Assembly: GCA_021613535.1 (NCBI GenBank)
Contig: CP075493.1
Coordinates: 11,284,001-11,348,000, forward strand
Reading direction: 5' to 3'
From: Adineta vaga
Taxonomy: Eukaryota; Rotifera
DNA length: 64,000 nucleotides
The notes beneath the pieces are model-generated. The model searched no databases, had not been told where the DNA came from, and saw only the letters and a program-made list of their open reading frames with translations. Below are positions 24,529 through 35,397 of the stretch, in pieces (position 1 is the stretch's first letter; each line of letters opens with the position of its first letter). The position numbers were made by a program, and so were the translations under genes.

Positions 24529-25476
24529 ATGGTATCACCGCTACCCAAACAGCAGATTATGATGGAATATCTTGGTGAAGATCATAGTATAGAAAATGAA
24601 TTGCTTCAGACCACTCCTTATGAACTTAAAATAATAAAAAGATCACCAATAGATGAATTACTTGCATGTTTTTCGTCGATGCCTGTCGCTTTGATTAGTT
24701 TTGGTATTCCATTGACTGCCGAGATTATCTCTCAAATGCCATCTTCAATTAAAGTGATTGCTCAACGTGCAGCTGGTTATGAGAATGTTGATGTTAAAAT
24801 GTGTCGACAAAGAAATATAGAAGTTTGTTACGTACCAGATTATGGAACAAATACAGTTGCAGATCATGCAGTCGCTCTTGTCTTTGCTGTTCAACGTCGT
24901 TTATTAACTTTTCATAAGTCTATTGTTGACATGCATGTATGGAATCGTCGAATAGCTGGACAATTACGAAATATGGATACAATGACATTAGGTATTATTG
25001 GTTGTGGACGTATTGGTACATGTTTTGCAAATAAAATGCGACCATTTGTAAAACAAATTTTAACTCATAATCCAAAAGATTCGACAACATCTACATTAAA
25101 AGAAATTTTTGAGCAATGCGATATTATCTCATTGCATATTCCATATACAAGTGCAAATCATCATCTGATTTCATCAGAAACGATAGCTCAAATGAAACAA
25201 CGACCCATTCTAATTAATGTTAGTCGAGGTAATCTTGTCGATACTAAAGCTCTGATTCAAGCATTAAAGAATGGTCAAATCTCTTATGCTGCACTTGATG
25301 TCGTTGAAAATGAACCTAACATTAACGAAGATTTAATTCAATTGGATAATGTACTTCTTACACCACATATCGCTTGGTATTCAACAGAATCAGAACGATC
25401 TCTCAGAACCAAGTCAATGATCGATGTTTTACGAGTATTAAGAGGTGAAAAACCGATGTATCCAGTTCCACAATAA
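24529..25476 (+). CDS. D-isomer-specific 2-hydroxyacid dehydrogenase, NAD-dependent
   Basis: A single 315-residue exon. The Rossmann motif GIIGCGRIG is at residues 155-163. The catalytic trio is Arg233 (NVSRGNLVD), Glu262 (ENEP) and His280 (LTPHIAWYS). RAAGYENVD (80-88) and DYGTNTVADHAV (104-115) are family hallmarks. The PHIAWYS form and short Glu-His spacing resemble CtBP-like and bacterial phosphoglycerate/formate-dehydrogenase-like members. It probably reduces a 2-keto acid in the cytosol; the substrate cannot be read from sequence. Lack of introns in an intron-rich neighbourhood suggests later acquisition or retrocopying (inference). TATAG immediately before the ATG could be a splice acceptor for a 5'-UTR intron or spliced leader. 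Polyadenylation-like AATAAAATAAAA follows at about 25578. Confidence 0.9.
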   Translation: MVSPLPKQQIMMEYLGEDHSIENELLQTTPYELKIIKRSPIDELLACFSSMPVALISFGIPLTAEIISQMPSSIKVIAQRAAGYENVDVKMCRQRNIEVCYVPDYGTNTVADHAVALVFAVQRRLLTFHKSIVDMHVWNRRIAGQLRNMDTMTLGIIGCGRIGTCFANKMRPFVKQILTHNPKDSTTSTLKEIFEQCDIISLHIPYTSANHHLISSETIAQMKQRPILINVSRGNLVDTKALIQALKNGQISYAALDVVENEPNINEDLIQLDNVLLTPHIAWYSTESERSLRTKSMIDVLRVLRGEKPMYPVPQ

Positions 25477-25728
25477 AAAGAACTATTCAATTAAACAATT
25501 TGACGACCATACATTGTTAGAGGATATGTATTGATATAAGAAATTATCATAAACAGTCACTGTTCTTTCATCATAATAATAAAATAAAAGAGTTGTTTCT
25601 ATTTTGTTGGTTTCTTTATTCTAACAGCAAAAAGATATCGTTTAGTAGTTGCAGATAAAATAGAACGAATTAAAATATGACATCTTATCTTGTTGCTTAC
25701 ATCTTATAATATTCACTTTCATTTAATC

Positions 25729-26952
25729 ATGACTTTTCTACGTGTGATAATTATATTATTCGTTTCTATTCATTGTATCAATACTTTCGATGTAATGATG
25801 TATGCAAATATTCAATATACAATTCTTTATCATCAATATCGTGATTTATCCTTTCAATCGTATCCTTCTATGGGATATCCATTACAGGCCGATTGGATGT
25901 CTTTACCAATTCTTCATACATTTACGGATGGTTTTTTTTCTGGAATATTTTGGAATTTATTAGAAATAAATGCCACAGAAAATATTTTGAAAATGGCAAC
26001 TGATTTAACATTACCATTAGCTCCAAATGCTAATGTAACAAGTACACATGATATTGGTTTTGTTCTTATGTCAAGTTTTGGACATGCATATCGTTTATTA
26101 AAAATATCTGATTATTTACAAATTCTTATTACTGGTGCTAATTCATTAGCAACTCGTTATTCATCAACTGTTCGTTGTACACGATCTTGGGATAGTAAAG
26201 AAGGTTTTCTTGTTATTATCGATAATATGATGAATTTAGAATTATTATTTGAAGTAAGTAATCAAACAAAGAATCAAAAATATTATAATATTGCTTGGCA
26301 ACATGCTAATCGAACAATGTACGAACACTTTCGTTCAGATAATAGTACATATCATGTTGTTGAATATAATGAAACGGATGGAAGTGTTATTCGAAAGTAT
26401 ACAGCACAAGGTAAATATAACAATGAGTTATATTAAGTCTAAATTATCCATTTTACAGGTTATGCTGATTGGTCAACTTGGTCTCGAGGGCAAGCTTGGG
26501 CAGTTCATGGATTTACAATAGCATATCGGTATACGAAATATCCACCGTTTCTTGAGAAAGCGATAGGTGCAGCAAGTTATTTTCTTTCGCATCTTCCCAG
26601 TGATACAAACTTAATTCCCTATTGGGATTTTGATGCACCACATAATTCAACAATCATTTATCAACCACGAGATACATCAGCTGCAGCAATATTCTCAAGT
26701 GCACTTGTAGAACTATCACAATATGTTGTTGAACCTGAACTAAAAGAGAAATTTATAACAAATGCTAAAGCAATTGTTGATCAATTAACAAGTTCAACTT
26801 ATTTAATATCAGGTAACAAACAATATATTTTGCATGCTATTATGGCTAATGGAACGCATGGCCCTTATCCGCAAAAAGCATACGATGTAGCTACTGTATT
26901 TGGTGATTATTATTTAACACAAACCGTTTTACGTTTGCGTAAACTTCAATAA
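25729..26952 (+). CDS. Secreted GH88 unsaturated glucuronyl hydrolase
   Basis: Exon 1 is 25729-26410 and exon 2 is 26459-26952 (48-bp intron), giving 391 residues. The chosen ATG opens a signal peptide (MTFLRVIIILFVSIHCINT); an in-frame ATG at 25690 would precede it by 13 residues. This is an (alpha/alpha)6-barrel enzyme of the GH88/GH105 type. Asp108 in STHDIGF and Asp165 in VIIDNMMNL fit the two catalytic aspartates of bacterial unsaturated glucuronyl hydrolase (Asp88 and Asp149). DWSTWSRGQAW and RDTSAAAIFSSAL are also typical. It would remove unsaturated glucuronate from oligosaccharides made by polysaccharide lyases, outside the cell or in the gut lumen. The family is mainly bacterial and fungal, so horizontal acquisition followed by intron gain is plausible. 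Several N-glycosylation sequons fit secretion. Confidence 0.9.
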
Positions 26953-27219
26953 TCATCTACGATAACATTCAATGGATTTATAAACTGTTAATATAAATCT
27001 GCGAGGCTCGATACCTTACACACTTATTTCATAGTATAGTTAGATCGTTTGATTGTGATTTTTCGTCGTTCATTGATAAAAATTCCGAAAAAAAATATCA
27101 TGAGAAGTAGATGATCTGACAGTTAGTGAAAAAAAAGCAATGGGAGAAGACACTCTCATCCTAGTGCGATAGAATGACATCTTTTAGTTTATTATTAAAG
27201 AAAAACACATTGAATTACA
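26953..27219. other. Convergent 3' intergenic region
   Basis: Short spacer between the GH88 gene (+) and the first 7TM gene (-). No gene seen. Confidence 0.4.
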
Positions 27220-28258
27220 TTATTCACGTATGAGACGAAATCGAATTTTGTTAAACAAATGCTGTCTCAATTCGCGATTACATATAAATAGATTTATAAT
27301 TAAACTTAACAGAGATAGTTCGCACAATAAAACCAAAGATTCACGTACAATTAGGCGAATGGAAATAAATTGAGAGATAAATAACATGAAATATGTCGGA
27401 CCCCAACCACCAATAAACATAATGAACATAAAAATCATTTGTCGTAGAAAAGCGATTTCTCGTCGACTAATCAATGGGTGTTGTTGTTGTTGTTGTTGTT
27501 GTTGGAAGTTATTGCCGTTTGTAATTCGAGTGACAGTATATGCCGGTTGAACACGTTGGGTCGATGATCGAATGTAAATAAATATACGAATATTTAAAAT
27601 AATATTAATGAATGATGGTAAAATGACAACTAAAGTGCATAAATAAATGAGTGCCCATAATGGAACGAGACAATACTAAAACAAATATGTTTTTTATGTT
27701 TAACTGAGAACAATAATAAACTATCTAAATTTTGAATGGTAATTATTACACCTACACAGTCTATATATGACTATCATGAGACAACACCCACACCCACACC
27801 CTCAATAATTATGTATAACTTACGTGTCCTGATCGGAAAATAAATGGTAATGAAATAAGAAATTCACTAATCCATTGTCCAGCAATGCATACTAGCACCC
27901 ATTTTTTTGTTCGAAAAAAAGGTCGAGTATAATATAATATTAAGCAAAATCGATGTACAGTAAATGTAACGAACGCAAATGGCACTTGAATACTTGCTAT
28001 ACCATATGCATAGTAGACTAATAGACAAACTTCAGAAATAATCATCCTTCGAACGTCGAAAGCTGATAATAAATAATAGATAAGGAAAAAACTAGCACTG
28101 GCCATTATTGTACAACAGATGTTAAGTATAAACATGTTGTTTTGATGATGAAATCGACGATTCGATAGAATCAAAATTAAATAAATTGTTGTTAGACACA
28201 AAGCTAATCCCAAAAAAACGATTTCAACAATCATCAGAAGATATAGTATATCCACCAT
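27220..28258 (-). CDS. Small 7TM receptor (rhodopsin-like fold), copy A
   Basis: Exons 28258-27824 and 27675-27220 sum to 891 nt (296 residues), joined in phase 0 between SGH and YCLVPLWA. Seven hydrophobic segments are visible, the first starting at MVDILYLLMIVEIVFLG. The end of TM3 reads FVTFTVHRF where class A receptors have DRY-like sequence, and TM6 has FIGGWGPTY. The N-terminus is very short and the third loop carries eight Gln (positions 27481-27504). This is a rotifer-type orphan receptor with no ligand assignable. It is a close paralogue of the gene at 33478-34659, with matching exon structure and 5' flank. Confidence 0.85.
27481..27504. repeat. (TTG)8 trinucleotide repeat encoding polyGln
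   Basis: Eight TTG units (CAA on the coding strand) inside the receptor's third intracellular loop. The paralogue at 33.7 kb has only a short GTTGTTGCTG remnant here, so the repeat expanded after duplication or shrank in the sibling. Confidence 0.95.
27785..27801. repeat. Telomere-like CCCACA units inside a receptor intron
   Basis: CACCCACACCCACACCC lies in the intron of the 7TM gene. As I recall, the bdelloid telomeric repeat is TGTGGG, whose complement is CCCACA. With under three units this may be chance. Confidence 0.4.
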
Positions 28259-28877
28259 GATAAAGAATATGTAATGAGTTGATGTAGAAGAAAAAAAAGA
28301 TATATAGTCGGATGTTTTATACATTTTATTTATAGAAAGATTTTCAAAGAAAAGAAAGAAAAAGAAAATATAACGACGATCATAATTATTTTAATAGAAG
28401 CCTTCGGATCTGCTAATCAAGATAGAACTGTTCTTCTGCACTTCCATCCCAATTTAAATCAGGAAAAATATTTTTTACAGTTGAAAATTGTGTAATAATT
28501 ATAATATCTAGGTTGAATACTTATCGAAAATATTTGCTTGAGTTCTTATTTTAGGACTAAAAGTTTCATGGAAGTTCCATCTGGAACTTGAATGCAAGAA
28601 AAATATTATATAGTTGCATACTTCTTGTTCATTTTTGAAAAAGGTCAATATATCCTTCAAGATGAGGGTAATGGTGGGTGTGCGTAGATGGAAGGATAGC
28701 AATAGGAGAAGACGCTCTCTTACTCCATCCCTCCGTCCACACTCACATTCACATCGATACTATTATAATATATGGAAGCAGGAATAAAAAATCTTTCTTA
28801 CTCTCGAATACTAATATAATTTATTGAAAAAAAAGTACAAATAGTTTTTTTTTGTCTCACTCATCAGTGTTCATTGA
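28259..28877. other. Intergenic; imperfect inverted repeat, no gene
   Basis: The first 120 bp matches the 5' flank of the paralogous 7TM gene (34660-34770). At about 28660-28760 a GC-richer stretch (GTGGGTGTGCG ... CCGTCCACACTCAC) forms an imperfect inverted repeat, possibly a decayed small mobile element. Nothing coding was recognised. Confidence 0.4.
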
Positions 28878-31205
28878 TTATAAGTAGTCAACATTATCCG
28901 CTTGTGTATAACTTTCATTTTTATGAAGATACTCATTTGTGGTTGGTTCAACTCTCGTTTTTCCACAACAACAACAACAACATCGTCTTCCACACAAATG
29001 TTCATCATACCAAGCCAATGTTCTAAGAGGTCGTGGTAACCATGACCATGTTTTCAAAACATTGGGTAGCCACTGTGGACGATAACTTTGAAGTAAATTT
29101 ATCACAACAACAGCAATAAGAATCAATGCAATAGGTCCCAAAACTCCGCCAAACACATACCTAATCAAATACAAAGATTATATCTTCATATTTTGATGAA
29201 AAGAACGAATCGTTTACTTACCATCCAGCAAGAGAAAGACCAAAAACAATTAAAGGAATAAGAAAAAATGCTGCTATGATGTAGACAACAGCGAACCATC
29301 GATAAGTTGCTGTAATTTCACCTAATTTCTTCGCCATGGGAATAGGAAAACGCATAAATGGTATAGGAAACCAAAGCAAAATTCCTAAAAACATAAATAT
29401 TTTTACAAAAAAAATAATGTTAATTTCAATGGAACAGCATTTCTACTCACCAAAAATATTAAAGAATGTATGACACAATGCAATTTGAATTGAATTTTTC
29501 AATTCATTAGAACTTGCTGTTAAGGCAGCCATAATACCTGTAACTGTCGTGCCAATATTTGAACCTAATGTAAATGGATAAACTCTATCCACTGTAATGA
29601 TTCCTAAGCCAACTAATGGTGTTAATGTAGATGTAAATATTGAACTACTTTGCACTAATATAGTCAAAATACATCCAACCTAAACAATCAAAGAAGTAAA
29701 GCAGATGTTTAAACAAGATCTAAATGTTTACTAAAATAGCTAAATAAGGTGTGAAATATCGAGATCGTCCAGGAAGATTCGAGTTTACTACTTTGAAAAT
29801 TAAATTTTTCACTGTTCCTTTCAATAATGATTGAAGAATTTTCACCAGAACAATCAGACAAAAGCATAAGCAAATAATGGCTATGAGTAATAAAACAAGT
29901 CCAATGATCCATTCTGCCCATGGTACTTTAGCAAATAGAAATGAACAATGTCGATTTGGAACTAAACTGAATGTGCCATTATCGCTTTCATTTTTAAATG
30001 AACAATATCGTTTCAATATATTTATATCAGTTCGATTTGGTTGTAATGCAAGAGTTTGAATAGCTTTGCGATCGAGCTAGAATATAAAACAAGAGGAAAA
30101 TTTTCAATTGAAAAGTGTTCACATCATGTTAAAAATAAGAAAAAAATATACTTGAACAATTCGTTCAGTTAAAGGTTTTGTAATAACTGTTAAAAATTCG
30201 GGATTCGAATTTGAATTTCGTTTGAAATTGATTAATTTCGTTATTCCATCAGTAAGATGAAATAACATACCTTAATTGTTTCATTATTCGAAAATCAAAC
30301 AATTCCCGAAGAAACACGCCTCACCTGATACTATCTCCAAAGGTAATAGAACAAGAACACTCAACCAATTGAACATATCATGAACAGTTGCACCAGCAAA
30401 TGCGCGACGAAATTCTTCACGATTTCCCTAAAACAAAATGCAAGTTCTCTTCATGTTCAAATGTCTAGCTTTTCTACGAACCGATTGAGTCAATGCAACT
30501 AATGTATTGGTCACCGATGTTCCTTTTATTGTTTAAAAGAAAATTCGTAGAAATATTGGTAACAAACTATTGATAGTCAAATAAGTTACCTATATTAGCT
30601 CCTAATAATAAGGAAAAAGAATGTGTCTAGTGAATGGAAAAGGAATTCACTATTTACCCATGACCATTGGTATGGCTCTTTGTACAGAAAGGGCTAATTA
30701 ATTAGAATGAAACTTCAAATAGTTTCGAGAAAGAAAATAATATTACTTTCTGATGAAACCATGGCTACAATAATAGAGGTCGATGTTGATGAACTTTGAA
30801 CAAGAACTGTTGTCAATAAACCAATCATTAATCCTGCTATTGGATTGGAAAGTATTGCACCTTCTGCAAACACTTTCCCCGTTGCTTTACCTAATTAAAA
30901 GAAAAACATTCTTCTGTGCATGATAAATAAAGTTCAATACCTCCGACAAGTCGAAAGCCGGAACTCATCAGATCCAAGGCACATACAAACAAATATAAAA
31001 GCATTAATAAAGATAGTACTTTAATGGTGACAATTGCTACAACTTTGATTCGTTTCTTGGTATCCCAATCTAAATGAGCAACAGCCTTATAAGAGAATCA
31101 AACCTTTCACTTTCACTTACTCTTCCAGGAATTGGGTTCGTTATTCTTAGGTTCTTCAACAGGTTGCTGTTCATCAACAAAGATTTTATTTGACTCTCCA
31201 ACCAT
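28878..31205 (-). CDS. Sodium-phosphate cotransporter, SLC34 (NaPi-II) family
   Basis: A gene of about ten exons with introns of about 50-80 bp. The first exon is 31205-31121 (MVGESNKIF...), the second 31069-30941 (WDTKKRIKV...[17 protein letters not shown]). Both inverted repeats of the transporter core are present: [17 protein letters not shown] near 30750 and [13 protein letters not shown] near 29640, each followed by a PxxxGxNIGT loop ([13 protein letters not shown]). An extracellular loop with Cys and N-glycosylation sites lies between them (about 29950-30050). The C-terminus has a Cys cluster, [12 protein letters not shown], as in NaPi-IIb. It imports phosphate with Na+ at the plasma membrane, probably of gut or protonephridial epithelium (inference). 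No frame lesion was noticed, but not every exon edge was checked. Confidence 0.88.
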
Positions 31206-32197
31206 TACTTTTTCTTGTGAACGACACCATAATCTTTTTCAGATTTCCTTATATAGTTTTTGGAGACGCTCGAACTCTCTTCTACTATGATTCATGATGA
31301 TTCAAGAAAATTTCACGAATTTATCACGTATAAAGCGCATGTTTTCTAACAACACAGGTACATTACAACACATCGTCATTTGTTGAAAAAAACGACAACA
31401 TTTATCAGTGCAAAAATGTACCTGATGCATGTTGAAAATAGGCAGACAACAATTCTTTCCAATGAAGTAAATATTAAAGAATTTGGTGAATCATAAATGT
31501 CAAATACGAAATATTTTCGATAAGGATGAATATGATATCGAAAGATGAGAGTTGATTGTTTTCTAGTCAATGGAATTTCTTCATATATAAAAATGTTTTT
31601 TCTTTCCTTATCGTAATCATCATTAAGACCACCTATAAATGTTTTAAAATAATGATGATACGTAATAAATACAGTATTTCACAAAAAAGAATTCAGTAGA
31701 GAATTTAATCATTATTCACATTGACGCATCTAAATTCGAATGTAATAAAAGTTGTTTTTTTTCTCATATATTCTAGAAGAGATTTAGCATAACTGCAAAA
31801 GTACAATAACAAATATTAAACTCTATTTTCTTCTCTTTTCAGGTGTAAATTGGATGCACGACTGTATCATCAACAATATGACATATATTAAGTCATGATA
31901 CTTAACTAAAACGTCGAGATAGATCAAGATTTCTATTTCATCAATTGCTATATTACATCTTCAGATCAGAAACAGATCTAAAACCATTTTGTGATGAAAT
32001 ATAATACTTTATCAAAAGATATTAAAAAAAAACAGAAAAGCTGGCAGTACTGATCTGGTATCAGTTTTCTGACCTACAGCTAGTGCACAAGTATCATTCT
32101 TTTCTATTCGTTTTCGCTTTGTTTCATAATTTCAATTACTTGTAAAACTTTGTCGAGTTGAAAATGATTTTAGAAATGGTTACACATAGTTCAATTT
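31206..32197. other. Intergenic, no gene supported
   Basis: A 64-codon reverse frame at 31376-31570 shows no family features. Forward strand near 31840 has an acceptor-like TTTTCAG followed by a short open stretch (CKLDARLYHQQYD), perhaps an exon remnant of something now lost. Confidence 0.4.
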
Positions 32198-32460
32198 ATG
32201 CTCTCTTCTTTCGTTTTTGCTTGTACAGGCCATTGGTTTGGTATTCAATTAGATTTAATGACTTGTTGTTTAACATTTGTTAAAACAATTCTCTCCGTTC
32301 TTTTACGTCATCAAACGGAAACATCAACAGTCGTTTTAGCTTTATCTTATTGTATAAGTTTATTTAACTGTACTTTTTCAATGGGCAGTTCGATAATCGA
32401 TTGAAATGGAAAATTTTATGACAAGTGTAGAACGAATTGAATTTACGAATTATAAATTAG
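32198..32460 (+). pseudogene. ABC transporter (ABCC/MRP type) fragment
   Basis: The translation GHWFGIQLDLMTCC, then SVLLRHQTETSTVVLALSYC, resembles the end of the second membrane domain of ABCC proteins. In the adjacent frame FQWAVR is followed by a stop and then SIEMENFMTSVERI, the usual lead into NBD2. So a frameshift and a nonsense codon interrupt it, and no Walker A or B follows. It is a short relic of an exporter gene. Confidence 0.7.
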
Positions 32461-32639
32461 TTTTAAAAGGAATTATGCTCGGAAGCATCGTTGCCGGAAA
32501 ATCATCGATTTTTATTTACTGATACACTTCATTATAATATTGATCATAGCAGAATATTGAAGTCATTTTAATGTAAGTAAATGCCGATTGATCTATATTA
32601 AACGAGAGAGTCGCGGGAATCAATTAACTCGACGACAAA

Positions 32640-32820
32640 ACGGATAGAATTCATCTTCTGAATCAAGATTTAATTGAAGATTATGAAATATTAAAAGATA
32701 TTCTTACAAAACAAAATCATTTATTGAATGAACATAAACATCGTTATCGAAATGATTATAAAAAAATTTACATTCTTTTTTGTAATCACGCTGGTGATGC
32801 ATAGAATGTTTTAGAAATAT
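32640..32820 (+). pseudogene. Unidentified coding relic
   Basis: A charged, Leu/Lys-rich open stretch (DRIHLLNQDLIEDYEIL, then HLLNEHKHRYRND and YILFCNHAGDA) ends at TAG, and similar sequence (NVLEIFK) continues past it. It looks like a decayed exon, but the family is not recognised. It may or may not be part of the ABCC relic upstream. Confidence 0.35.
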
Positions 32821-33477
32821 TTAAGTAAATAGAACCATTTTGATAAAAAAGATGAATATAACTTTGAGGATGTACAAATGATTGATATGTAGTATGATTA
32901 AGACGTTATGAGAATCGTGGACGAATGATTATTTCTCAGGTCGTATCTTTATCCTGTAATGAATCTCAGCATTTTCGTTTTTTAAGATAACGAATAGTTG
33001 GTTGAAAATAAATCAATATATGTCATTATTTGAATATGTCCGTTTATCAATAGTAATTTAAAAACGTAGTTTACTCGCTGGAGTAGTTGGAAAAGAAAAA
33101 AGGACATGTATTGATTAAATATTGTCTCGTTCTTTTGTGATTGTGATGATCACTCAATCGTGACGGAAAAAAAAGAGTGAATAAATTGTACCACGGACAA
33201 ATTTTAGTCACGACACGTGTTCCTATCCTCCAAATCAAGTTTCATTCGATAATTATGTCTGAGTCATACCTGGTTACTCCTGTTTGCAATATACAAATCA
33301 TGTTTATGTTTTTCTCTATATTTATACTGGATCAGTTTGAAAACATCTCCGATACTTTCATACATCGAAAAATTTTTTACAGTGATTAGATGATTCAGTG
33401 TAATATTCAATTGTATTTCTGTTCACATCCTCAAAAACAACAAAAACGCTTTACAACGAAACGGGGTGGGTTTTACA
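32821..33477. other. Intergenic, nothing recognised
   Basis: AT-rich. A 70-codon forward frame at 33177-33389 lacks family features. Confidence 0.4.
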
Positions 33478-34659
33478 TTATTCACGTACAAAACAAAATC
33501 GAATTTTGTTAAACAAATGCTGTCTCAATTCACGATTACATATAAATAGATTTATAATTAAACTTAATAGAGATAGTTCGCACAATAAAACTAAAGATTC
33601 ACGTAGAATTCGTTGAACAGAAATAAATTGAGGTATAAATAACATGAAATATGTCGGACCCCAACCACCAATAAACATAATGAACATAAAAATCATTTGT
33701 CGTAGAAAAGCAATTTCTCGTCGACTAATCAATGGGTGTTGTTGCTGGAAGTTATTGCCGTTTGTAATTTGAGTGACAGCATATGCCGGTTGAACACGTT
33801 GGGTAGATGAGCGAATGTAAATAAATATACGAATATTTAAAATAATATTAATGATCGATGGTAAAATGACAACTAAAGTGCATAAATAAATGAGTGCCCA
33901 TAATGGAACAAGACAATACTAAAAACAAATATGTTTTATGTTTAGTTGAGAACAACAATAAAATATTAAAATTTTGAACGGTAATTATTACACCTACACA
34001 CTCTGTGCACTCATATTCTGTCAAAATTTACGTCTATATATAGCTTTAATGGGAAGAAAATTTACTGCGCGTTACGAAATGATATAATATACTAATTAAA
34101 CAACAGTCTTGTCACCCTAAATCTATTAAAGTCAGTATTGCTTTAAGGAAAATATTCTGTTCTCTGAATCTATTTTTAACAGATTCTATTACGTAGATGA
34201 TTGTTAGAATTATGTATAACTTACGTGTCCTGATCGGAAAATAAATGGTAACGAAATGAGAAATTCACTAATCCATTGCCCAGCAATACATATAAACACC
34301 CATTTGTTTGTTCGAAAAAAAGGTCGAGTATGATACAATATTGAACAGAATCGATGTACAGTAAATGTAACGAAAGCAAATGGCATTTGAATGCTGGCTA
34401 TACTATATGCATAGTAGATTACTAGACAAACATCAGAAATAATAAAACGTCGAGCATCGAAATTGGTTAATATAAGATAGATAATAAAAAAGATGGCACT
34501 TGCCATTATTGTAAAACAAATGTTAAGTATAAACATATTGTTTTGATGATAGAATCGACGATTGGACAAAATCGAAATAGAATAAATTGTTGTTAAGCAT
34601 AATGCTAATCCCAAAAAACTTACTTGAAGAATAATCAGGAGAGATATTATATCAACCAT
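33478..34659 (-). CDS. Small 7TM receptor, copy B
   Basis: Exons 34659-34225 and 33918-33478 sum to 876 nt (291 residues), with the same phase-0 junction as copy A. Seven hydrophobic segments; FVTFTVHRF at the end of TM3; FIGGWGPTYFMLF in TM6; a C-terminal RELRQHLFNKIRF helix 8-like segment. The intron is 306 bp, longer than the 148 bp in copy A. It lacks the polyGln tract. Differences are spread through the TM1-TM3 exon, while the second exon is nearly identical to copy A. An orphan receptor; ligand unknown. Confidence 0.85.
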
Positions 34660-35397
34660 GATAAAGAATATGTAATGATTTGATGTAGGACAGAAAAGAT
34701 ATATAGTCGGATGTTTTATACATTTTATTTATAGAAAGATTTTCAAAGAAAAGAAAGAAAAAAGAAAATTCAATGACGATAGTAATTTTTCTAATGGAAA
34801 CTTTCAGTCACACTAATCAAGACAGAATTATTCTTCTCCTTGTCCATCTCAATTCAAATCAGGACGAATATTGTTTACATTTGAAAACAAAAGGATAATC
34901 ACGACAGTATTTCTATTTTAGGAATACATGATCCATATAATCATTGTTACAAAACTAGTATGCAAGATGAATGATCTGTGATGTGAAGAAAATTCCTTGA
35001 ATGTTGTTGTTGTACTTTGGAATTCTCAGAGGTAAATGTTTTTTTTTCTATCGCCTACTATAGATAAGAAAAGATCATATCTGTTTCAATTGCGTGAATT
35101 GCTTTTTCCTTTGACATCTTAGTTTATTCTTCATATTTTATTCTCACGTATTTGGACTTATTCCCTACAACAATTTTTAAATTTACAGCAAGGCCTCTTA
35201 TCTCCATCTGTTAATTTTACCAATACTCAGCAATATTAAGGGTAGACATCTAAATTTTTCCCCATCGATATGATAAAGCCAGTGATTCACATGGACACAC
35301 ATATATATATATATATATAGGGTAAGTTTGAAGCAGAACTTTCAATATAGAAAATCTTCCCGTTATTTGTCGTTTCAGATATTGGCAATAATATCGA
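34660..35397. other. Intergenic with (TA)n tract
   Basis: The first part repeats the 5' flank of receptor copy A (duplication extends beyond the CDS). An (AT)10-like tract is at about 35302-35322. Nothing coding was recognised. Confidence 0.5.

Noticed and set aside
26291-26521. 76-codon forward frame overlapping the GH88 gene
   Set aside because: It is an alternate frame running across the true intron of the GH88 gene, which has clear catalytic motifs in the other frame.
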